DNA of 64,000 nucleotides from contig NZ_BSSU01000007.1 of the NCBI RefSeq assembly GCF_030161415.1, forward strand, positions 62,001 to 126,000, read 5' to 3'. Origin of the DNA: Thalassotalea eurytherma. Its GTDB lineage: Bacteria; Pseudomonadota; Gammaproteobacteria; Enterobacterales; Alteromonadaceae. The notes beneath the pieces were generated by a model. It was not told the origin of the DNA, made no database searches, and was given only the letters and a program-made list of their open reading frames with translations. Shown piece after piece: positions 45,122 through 51,984 of the stretch. The first letter of the stretch is position 1; each line of letters starts with the position of its first letter. The position numbers were made by a program, and so were the translations under genes.

Positions 45122-45988
45122 TTAGTTCTTCAATCTTTGCCATTTGTTTTTTAGCCAAACTCGTTTAAGTTGGTATTGTATTTGAAATTCACCTAATACT
45201 TTTTGATGAATTTTGTACCATAATACGCAAAGTTTATTGGGTTTAATGGTAGTTCCGTATAATTGGTAATCACAAGCAAGCATCTCTTGTTCTGTAACGT
45301 AATCAATGATACCTATTTGTTGTGTATTTAAACCTTTTTTCCATTTATCTGAATATGATTTGTCAGGTTTTTTATTAGTGTTTATATTAGATTTATTGGC
45401 TTTATATTTTGCAGATTGTTTGTAATATTCCGTAATAGAGTCATCGTAACTACAGCCAATAAATCCACATACTTTTTTCATTATTGTTTCGAGATCCGAA
45501 ACAAGATCTTCATAACGAATAATCAATACTTTATCAGGGTGCTCGACAGCAAATTTACGCTGTAATGCTACCTCGCTGCGCCATCGCAATGCACCAGTAT
45601 ACGCATTAGTCCCCAGCCCCCACTTATTTTCTATATATGAACGGACTACGGCACGGGGGTCTCGTAGAATAATAATAAATTTGGCATCATCAATGAATAG
45701 TTGAAGTTTATCTAGGTGCTCTGTTAGTTGAGGGTCTTTCACTCCCCAGTGGGTTTTATTTTCTTGCTTCATTAAATCGATAATATTGTGCTGATGACGC
45801 TTTTGTATTTCTAGGTCAATCGCATGGCAAATAGATGATTTATCATGGTTCGCAAATACATTATCGACACTAATTTCATTTTGAATAAATAACGCGGGGT
45901 GTGCTGATAAAATTCTTGTCAGCAAAGTGGTGCCGGAACGTTGAGTCCCTAAAATAAATAAATTTGGTATAGATTTCATTGTATTCAA
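45122..45988 (-). CDS. Sulfotransferase (copy 2)
   Basis: The 288-residue protein opens with the PAPS-binding loop LFILGTQRSGTTLLTRI. It has a 3'-phosphate site FIIILRDPRAVVRSYIENKWG near residue 100 and the segment VLIIRYEDLVSDLETIMKKVC. The basic C-terminal tail (about 265-288) is Lys/Arg-rich. It is only distantly similar to copies 1, 3 and 4, so it may target a different position or sugar. It lies one base from both the ligase gene and the flippase gene. Confidence 0.88.
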   Translation of the reverse strand: MNTMKSIPNLFILGTQRSGTTLLTRILSAHPALFIQNEISVDNVFANHDKSSICHAIDLEIQKRHQHNIIDLMKQENKTHWGVKDPQLTEHLDKLQLFIDDAKFIIILRDPRAVVRSYIENKWGLGTNAYTGALRWRSEVALQRKFAVEHPDKVLIIRYEDLVSDLETIMKKVCGFIGCSYDDSITEYYKQSAKYKANKSNINTNKKPDKSYSDKWKKGLNTQQIGIIDYVTEQEMLACDYQLYGTTIKPNKLCVLWYKIHQKVLGEFQIQYQLKRVWLKNKWQRLKN

Positions 45989-45989
45989 G

Positions 45990-47441
45990 TTACTTATTCC
46001 CTAGCTTCGCCGTTATTTTTTTAAAGAGTAACCGGCATTCATCAAATAATGGAGATTTGAATAGTTTCAAACTTAGTAACCATAATGGTATTAAAACTAT
46101 CATGAGAGATATTAACACTAACAAAGGGTTTGTACTTTCAAAAGGAAGATAGAGGCTAACTATGTAACACCCTAAGGCACAAATTGTAGAAATAGCAATG
46201 ATTTTTAACAATGAAATAGCTAACTTTAACAAAGCGATGTTCAGTATTTTCCATAACATCAAAGAGGTTAAAAGGTAATCTACAATGCCAATCAAAGCTA
46301 AAAGCTTTGCTACATAAATTAGACCTTGTTGAAAGCCGAAAAATACCGCAATAGTGGTAATGCTTAAAATTGTTAATTCTTTTAGAAAAAGTAATTTTTC
46401 AAAACCTTGAGTAATGAATAAACTCGGTGAGAAAATGTGGAAATTTCTGAATATTGCCCAAAAGACTAAATACTGAATAAAAGTAACTGCTTCTAGCCAT
46501 TGCTCTCCAAATACTAATAATATGAGAGAATAGCTCGCTAGTCCACAAACTAATAAACAAGGCACCAACATGCTTGCCATGATTTCTTGCACTTTGATGT
46601 AAGCATTTTCAACGTTGCCTGCTTGGCGCTTTTCTTTAGCTAAATAAGGAGTAACAACCGGGCGAATGCCCTTGGTCAGTATTCCAGTAGTAAATTCTAA
46701 AAATCCGGTACCACGGGAAAACTGAGAAACTTGTGACAAAGACCCTTGTTTACCAATAATGAGATCGATAACACTGATAGACATACGTCGACAAAGGTTA
46801 GTAAAGGTGACAAATATACCAAATGACAATAAATCTGTTCTTTTAGAAAAGCGGGGTTTTAGGGAATATTTACCATTGTAGAGCTTGAGTATTAATAATA
46901 ATTCTAAAACATGGGCGCATAAAATTGCGACAACCATAGAGAAATAACTGAAACCTAATAAAATTAGAGCCAAGGTTATAATAAAGTTAAGTAGTGGCGG
47001 CAATATGTTTACAAAAAATAAAGATTTAAATTCAAAGTTACGAAACATTAAAGCCTTTGCAGTACCAATAATCGGGGTAAAGAAAAAAGTAAGGGATAAT
47101 AAGCGCAATAAATTATCGATATTTTCATGCTGATAAAACTGTTCGACAAAGAATGAAAAGGCAACCAACAATAAAGCTAAGCTCCAGCAGATAAGGCCAT
47201 TCAAGCCTAAAACTTGTTGCACATCTAACTCGGTTAATTTTTCCTTTCGAACGAGATAACCTCCAAGTCCAAATGATTTTAATTCATTAGCAAAAAAGAC
47301 AATTGCCGTCGTAATCACATAGACACCAATTTCTTCGGGCGTCAATAAACGAGCAACAGTCACTACAATGGCAAAACCAATCATAGTAGCAATATATTGG
47401 CTAGAGGCTGAATATAACGTGGATTGTCTGATATTACTCAA
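45990..47441 (-). CDS. Oligosaccharide flippase, Wzx/MOP superfamily (copy 2)
   Basis: The 483-residue protein has about twelve to fourteen membrane helices. It begins MSNIRQSTLYSASSQYIATMIGFAI..RLLTPEEIGVYVITTAI, as in polysaccharide flippases. It differs clearly in sequence from the copy at 37754, so this is not a recent duplication. It should move lipid-linked oligosaccharide across the inner membrane. It has its own Wzy-like gene close by in the same operon, so this half could form a complete flip-and-polymerise unit. Confidence 0.88.
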   Translation of the reverse strand: MSNIRQSTLYSASSQYIATMIGFAIVVTVARLLTPEEIGVYVITTAIVFFANELKSFGLGGYLVRKEKLTELDVQQVLGLNGLICWSLALLLVAFSFFVEQFYQHENIDNLLRLLSLTFFFTPIIGTAKALMFRNFEFKSLFFVNILPPLLNFIITLALILLGFSYFSMVVAILCAHVLELLLILKLYNGKYSLKPRFSKRTDLLSFGIFVTFTNLCRRMSISVIDLIIGKQGSLSQVSQFSRGTGFLEFTTGILTKGIRPVVTPYLAKEKRQAGNVENAYIKVQEIMASMLVPCLLVCGLASYSLILLVFGEQWLEAVTFIQYLVFWAIFRNFHIFSPSLFITQGFEKLLFLKELTILSITTIAVFFGFQQGLIYVAKLLALIGIVDYLLTSLMLWKILNIALLKLAISLLKIIAISTICALGCYIVSLYLPFESTNPLLVLISLMIVLIPLWLLSLKLFKSPLFDECRLLFKKITAKLGNK

Positions 47442-47502
47442 AGCTTTATTTCCGTGATATTTATAGATGAAATAATATTATTGCTCTAAGAGTAAAATAG
47501 CC

Positions 47503-48282
47503 TTAAAGCTCATAACCATGAGATTGTATTATGTCGCCATATTTTGTATGGAAATACTCGGTTATTTCATCTGAAAAATGCTTTTTCCATTGATTACTTT
47601 CAGGGTCACGCATGTGTGTGGCGAGATGGCCTTTTGCTTTTTTAGCAACAGAGGCTGAATATTTCTTCGCAAAGTGCTCGCCAATTTTAGTCGCTAACCA
47701 ACCTAATTGGTAAAACTCAAAGACTTCTTGGAATGTCGCCAGCTCATTACCGAGCATTTCTTCATAACGAATGAGCTTAATATTTGGATTATCAACGGGC
47801 CAATAGCGCATTGATTCAAAATGAAATTTCCTGAATTCTATCTCAGCCATTAAACCTTGTTCAAAATCTAAGCGATTGAGTAGTTGTGCGTAACTTTCAC
47901 CTGCTTTCATTTGGCTAGGAATATTACCATTAACAACTTGCCAATCTTGCTCACTTGGATCAACAACTTCACACCAAGGCTCAGCGGCTTTTTTATGATA
48001 AAAATAGCCAGAAATAATCATATCTCTAGGATCTCGAATAAAACGTGTAACGCGATAGTTGTCTCCTAGCGATGTTAAATCGATAGCATGATTATTAACG
48101 GAAGTGAGTTGGTAGTGTTGCCTTTTATCGTAGAAGTCAGCCAACACACTGTTAAAATGAACATAACCACTTGATTTAAATGGGCTTTTATTATAAATCC
48201 CTTTAAAAACTCGAGCAAAATATTTAGTCAAACATTTATGGTATGAGCAATGTACTAATATTGGTGGTTTACTTTGTATCAT
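47503..48282 (-). CDS. Sulfotransferase-like protein (copy 3)
   Basis: The 259-residue protein starts with PPILVHCSYHKCLTKYFARVF, a degenerate form of the PAPS loop in which GTT is replaced by CLT. It continues with VTRFIRDPRDMIISGYFYHK, the 3'-phosphate site, and IKLIRYEEMLGNELATFQEV. This pattern fits the Sulfotransfer family found in polysaccharide loci. The altered first motif lowers confidence in activity but is known among divergent members. It overlaps the upstream sulfotransferase gene by 14 bases. Confidence 0.78.
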   Translation of the reverse strand: MIQSKPPILVHCSYHKCLTKYFARVFKGIYNKSPFKSSGYVHFNSVLADFYDKRQHYQLTSVNNHAIDLTSLGDNYRVTRFIRDPRDMIISGYFYHKKAAEPWCEVVDPSEQDWQVVNGNIPSQMKAGESYAQLLNRLDFEQGLMAEIEFRKFHFESMRYWPVDNPNIKLIRYEEMLGNELATFQEVFEFYQLGWLATKIGEHFAKKYSASVAKKAKGHLATHMRDPESNQWKKHFSDEITEYFHTKYGDIIQSHGYEL

Positions 48283-49318
48283 TATTTGTCCCGTGATTCA
48301 GCTTGGCTATTTTCAAAAAAGTACTCAGTACTAACTCACATTCCTTTTCTAGTGGCTCGAACCATTGAAAGTCAGCATAGCCCTGCCATTTGTTTTTTTC
48401 TGATGGGTTGATAACGTTACAAGCTTTGGTAAATTGTGATGCTGGCAAATCTAACAATTTGGCCATCTTTGCGAGGTTATTTTGTGGGTTTTCAGCCATG
48501 TTTTCATAACTAATTGAAAGATTCGCGTGAGCTAAACCATGTAAATAAGATAACTTCCATAAATAATAAAAGCGTTGGTAAGGATGTGGTGTTTGTTTTA
48601 AACATAAAAATGGATAAAACTTTTTCAAGTCTTCACACCAGCTATCAAGATAAAAACTATCACAATATGTTGTTAGGACATCATCTTTATTCATCAACTG
48701 TTTATCAGTTAGAAAAGAGCACCATTGATCTCTTGGGTTACGATAAAGGTGTATTATTTTTGCATTAGGAAAGTTTTTTCTTAACCAAGGTAGTCTAAAG
48801 TCAATACGGTTAAATTGAAGCACAGGTCTTCCTTCAGCACTTTCAATTAGCTTCTCAATATACTGCTTCATTTTAGGATGCCACGAGTCTTCGCTTAGTA
48901 GTAAATCTTTTCTAATCCAATATTCCTCGAAGTATTGCTTTAGTTCACATAAACCTTCATATTCATCCCAGTAGGTTTCCACTCCTTTATGTGTTCCATC
49001 TACACCGCTTCCTCTCATATTAGAATCAAACCATTGCCTTTCATTAAATGGTTCATAATAAGCAGTAACATTTTCCATTTGTCTAAAAAAATTCCAAAAT
49101 ACTGTAGAACCAGAGCGAAACCTACTTGTTATAAAAATAATATCATCTCGATCACAAGTATTTTTTTCCACTGGAGTATAGTCGTAATATGGGTTTTTTA
49201 AATTCTCAATAGCATCTACATTAACAACATTTCTACGTATAGTTTTTGTTAAAGTCTCTTGGACATTTTCATGCTCTAAAAACTTATTGAATACTGAAAT
49301 CAAATGTTTTTTTAACAT
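48269..49318 (-). CDS. Sulfotransferase (copy 4)
   Basis: The 349-residue protein has a PAPS loop FITSRFRSGSTVFWNFFRQ near residue 63, preceded by an N-terminal region without clear homology. A 3'-phosphate site IIHLYRNPRDQWCSFL lies near 190, and a later SISYENMAENPQNNLAKMAKLL segment is typical of sulfotransferases. It is longer than the other three copies. It overlaps the upstream glycosyltransferase gene by seven bases and the downstream copy 3 gene by 14, indicating translational coupling. Confidence 0.85.
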   Translation of the reverse strand: MLKKHLISVFNKFLEHENVQETLTKTIRRNVVNVDAIENLKNPYYDYTPVEKNTCDRDDIIFITSRFRSGSTVFWNFFRQMENVTAYYEPFNERQWFDSNMRGSGVDGTHKGVETYWDEYEGLCELKQYFEEYWIRKDLLLSEDSWHPKMKQYIEKLIESAEGRPVLQFNRIDFRLPWLRKNFPNAKIIHLYRNPRDQWCSFLTDKQLMNKDDVLTTYCDSFYLDSWCEDLKKFYPFLCLKQTPHPYQRFYYLWKLSYLHGLAHANLSISYENMAENPQNNLAKMAKLLDLPASQFTKACNVINPSEKNKWQGYADFQWFEPLEKECELVLSTFLKIAKLNHGTNNDTK

Positions 49319-50424
49319 TTAACACCTTTATAATGGGTTGAGTATTGATTAACCATTTTTGTGGTTTGGAAACGATTATTGAAAATTTTCAAACAACTAT
49401 CGTTCCAATGTTTTTTATTAAAAGTATCTAATAACTTAAGTATATTGTGTGCAAACTCACCCGTTTCATCATTTAAAGACACAAACCCATTAAACTTATC
49501 TTCGATGACTTCAGGGTTGCCACCCGCATCAGTCACTGCACAAGGTGTTCCTAATGACATAGCTTCTAACAGAGTCATCGAAGTTCCTTCACTTAACGAT
49601 GAAAGTAAAAAAATGTCCATCAAGGCTATATGGTTGACCGGTTTAGCGATGTAGCCCGTAAAGATAACTTTCTCGTTAATTGCTAGCTTTTCAACGAGCT
49701 TTAAGAGTTTTTCTTTTTCTTCACCGTCACCAACTATGAGCAGGTATGTATTAGGGTGTTCTCTAAGCACCATATCAAACGCTTCAATCATCATTGTTTG
49801 GTTTTTAATAGGATCAAGCCTTGCAACGGTACCTAGTATTTGGGCTCCTTTAGGAATATTTAATTCGTCACGAAGTTCTTCAATCTTTTTTTCATCTGCA
49901 ACCAAAGGTTTGATGCCGTTATAAATAACTTGAATTTTATCTTCAGGAATAAACTCATAATCAACTAATGCTTGCTTGGTTGCTTTTGAAATCGCAGTTA
50001 TATGGTCGGTTAGCCCAACTAGAATCGGGTTGATGAATTTCCGTTTCCAACTTGATGAATCAGGGTAAAACCGGCCATGTTCAGTAAAGATTACTTTTGC
50101 GGTTGTGAAAGCCGAAGCCAAAGCACCGTATACCCATGGCGTGTATTGGTGACAATGTAAAATATCAACGTTTTGAGATCTTATGTACTTTCTAATATCT
50201 TTGATCACTTTTATGTCAAAGCCACCAGTCCAATTAAGATGAGAAACCTTGTAGCCCTCATCAATTAACTGCTGACCAAATGGACCTATACTTGGCTCGA
50301 TGCACAAAATTTCCACATCGAAGTTATCTTTATCTAAACCTTCTACTAGGTTTTTAATTACTGTTTCGGTGCCACCTATTCGCATATCGTAAGTGAGGTG
50401 TAAAAGCTTTATTCTTTTTGTCAT
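49312..50424 (-). CDS. Glycosyltransferase family 4 protein
   Basis: The 370-residue GT-B enzyme starts with KLLHLTYDMRIGGTETVIKNLVEGL. It has the hinge VIYNGIKPLV, the GT4 nucleotide-sugar part LGTVARLDPIKNQTMMIEAF, and the SEGTSMTLLEAMSLGTPCAVTDAGG motif with the E-x7-E pattern. It should add a sugar from a nucleotide donor to the lipid-linked repeat unit. It lies 27 bases after a possible 44-residue ORF and is coupled to a sulfotransferase gene. Confidence 0.9.
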   Translation of the reverse strand: MTKRIKLLHLTYDMRIGGTETVIKNLVEGLDKDNFDVEILCIEPSIGPFGQQLIDEGYKVSHLNWTGGFDIKVIKDIRKYIRSQNVDILHCHQYTPWVYGALASAFTTAKVIFTEHGRFYPDSSSWKRKFINPILVGLTDHITAISKATKQALVDYEFIPEDKIQVIYNGIKPLVADEKKIEELRDELNIPKGAQILGTVARLDPIKNQTMMIEAFDMVLREHPNTYLLIVGDGEEKEKLLKLVEKLAINEKVIFTGYIAKPVNHIALMDIFLLSSLSEGTSMTLLEAMSLGTPCAVTDAGGNPEVIEDKFNGFVSLNDETGEFAHNILKLLDTFNKKHWNDSCLKIFNNRFQTTKMVNQYSTHYKGVKC

Positions 50425-50451
50425 AACTATTGCCGCATCTCTTGAAGTTTA

Positions 50452-50586
50452 TTACCGTAGACTATTCTGGTAGTGTGGTGCTGCTAATAAACATCCAGTT
50501 ACGCCTAGAATATATTGACCGATAAACCAGCTTTCAAAGAGCTTAGCTATATATTTCTTTTTTTTCATCGGCTTCATGGTGATCAT
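50452..50586 (-). CDS. Possible small protein, 44 residues
   Basis: Between the phosphodiesterase-like gene and the GT4 gene is an ORF beginning MITMKPMKKKKYIAKL, with a hydrophobic second half (FIGQYILGVTGCLLAA) and ending QNSLR. An AGG site lies seven bases before its ATG, which is 11 bases after the upstream stop codon. This spacing fits the rest of the operon. A basic N-terminus with a short hydrophobic helix suggests a membrane-associated micropeptide. There is no family match that I know, and it could be chance or a gene remnant. Confidence 0.4.
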   Translation of the reverse strand: MITMKPMKKKKYIAKLFESWFIGQYILGVTGCLLAAPHYQNSLR

Positions 50587-50597
50587 TTTTAAACCTG

Positions 50598-51929
50598 TCA
50601 TTGATTAAAATAAGCCAATGTATCTTCATGCACTTGTGCTGGCGGCACATCCTCCAACAATTGTTGTTTACCACCCGGTTTCTTAAACCAATAAATGCCT
50701 CTCGGGTTATGGCCACCAGCTTTGGTTTCATTCATTTTATAAAAGTGCTGTTGGAATGTGTAGCGTTGCTCACCTGAGCTAAATTCTGCTTCGGCCTTAA
50801 CCTCTTTAGTACAACGGCATTGAACATGAACTACATTTTCTTTGACACTAACTAAAAAGAGTTTATTGGTTCCAACGTGGAAATATTCATTGCTATCTAA
50901 TTCGAAGCTATTTAAATGAGCTTCTATTTCTTTAGCTTGCTCAGGGGAATTAGCATGTAAATGAAATTGCTCTGCCATGACTGCACGGTATTTAACATCT
51001 GAAGGAATATCAAAGGTATCGTAGAAGGCTTTTTCACTATTAATATGATAATAGAAGCGCTCACTTTCAGTATAGGGTTCTTGGCTTAAAGCCGTAACAA
51101 AAATAATAGCAGTATCATCACCCACAAGGTTTAAAAACTCACCCAATAATTTATCGGTGTTTTTATAGGCAAGTAAAATCGCATCGGCTTTATCGGCATC
51201 GATATCAGCAGAGGTTAATCCAAAAGCTTGAGGGTCAAAATCTCGCCAATAGTGATGCTGGTAATGTGCGACCGCATTGGAAAAAAAAGTACAGTATTGT
51301 GGTTGCTCTTTGCGGAAATAATGTTTAAAGATATCAAACTGCACCCAATCTAACATCATCGCTCGTTTCCATGAGAGCTCAGCTTTAAATTTTTCACTTA
51401 TGACCTGCTTGGTTAATTTACAGAAAGTAGAAAGTGATACACCTTGTTTTAATATGCTTTTAAGAAAAGCTTTTGATGAAACATTTGCTGCTTGTGAGTG
51501 CCCTTGAACCGATTGACTTACAAAATTATAAAAGGTATTCATTTCACCACTAGGGAATGGGGCAACATCTTGTGTCCAAGGATCTGGTAAAAATCGACCT
51601 GAAAATTTTTCAGAATAAGAAGCGTTCATACTGCCACAAACCCAGCTTTTTATTCCTTGTTTTGTTAGTTCATCCCAAGTGAAAGTACCTTTATATTTTT
51701 TAATTTCATTCAGACGATAAATGCCATGCTCATCTCTGTTCTTACCAGTATGGACATCTACCCATTGAATCCAAGGATTTAGATCATCACCTGTGGCATC
51801 GGTAATGGTTTCCCTTAATTCACTCTGTTGTTTTAATTTAGCAAAATTCGGCAACTGTCCTTGTTGAATGAATCTATCCACTAAATCTGGGCATAATTCA
51901 TTAAATTCTAGAGTTAATAGTTTTTTCAT
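50598..51929 (-). CDS. Alkaline-phosphatase-superfamily (nucleotide pyrophosphatase-like) protein
   Basis: The 443-residue protein resembles type I phosphodiesterase/nucleotide pyrophosphatases. The N-terminal strand KKLLTLEFNELCPDLVDRFI is followed by LPNFAKLKQQSEL and a TDATGDDLNPWIQWVDVHTGK segment in the place of the usual nucleophile Thr/Ser. DKLLGEFLNLVGDDTAIIFVTALSQEPY is like the late metal site, but the typical DHG is changed. A hydrolase or transferase acting on nucleotide sugars or phosphodiesters is possible, and activity is uncertain. I chose the ATG at 51927-51929, with AGGA nine bases upstream. A start at 52001 would overlap the amidotransferase gene. Confidence 0.6.
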   Translation of the reverse strand: MKKLLTLEFNELCPDLVDRFIQQGQLPNFAKLKQQSELRETITDATGDDLNPWIQWVDVHTGKNRDEHGIYRLNEIKKYKGTFTWDELTKQGIKSWVCGSMNASYSEKFSGRFLPDPWTQDVAPFPSGEMNTFYNFVSQSVQGHSQAANVSSKAFLKSILKQGVSLSTFCKLTKQVISEKFKAELSWKRAMMLDWVQFDIFKHYFRKEQPQYCTFFSNAVAHYQHHYWRDFDPQAFGLTSADIDADKADAILLAYKNTDKLLGEFLNLVGDDTAIIFVTALSQEPYTESERFYYHINSEKAFYDTFDIPSDVKYRAVMAEQFHLHANSPEQAKEIEAHLNSFELDSNEYFHVGTNKLFLVSVKENVVHVQCRCTKEVKAEAEFSSGEQRYTFQQHFYKMNETKAGGHNPRGIYWFKKPGGKQQLLEDVPPAQVHEDTLAYFNQ

Positions 51930-51984
51930 TGTATCAGTCCTAATCGAATATTTGGCTTTTACTGGGTTTGTCACTAGGTTTGTG

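Noticed and set aside
50543-50731. A 62-codon minus-strand ORF across the end of the phosphodiesterase-like gene
   Set aside because: It runs mostly inside that gene in another frame and has no ribosome site. The 44-codon ORF in the gap is the better candidate.
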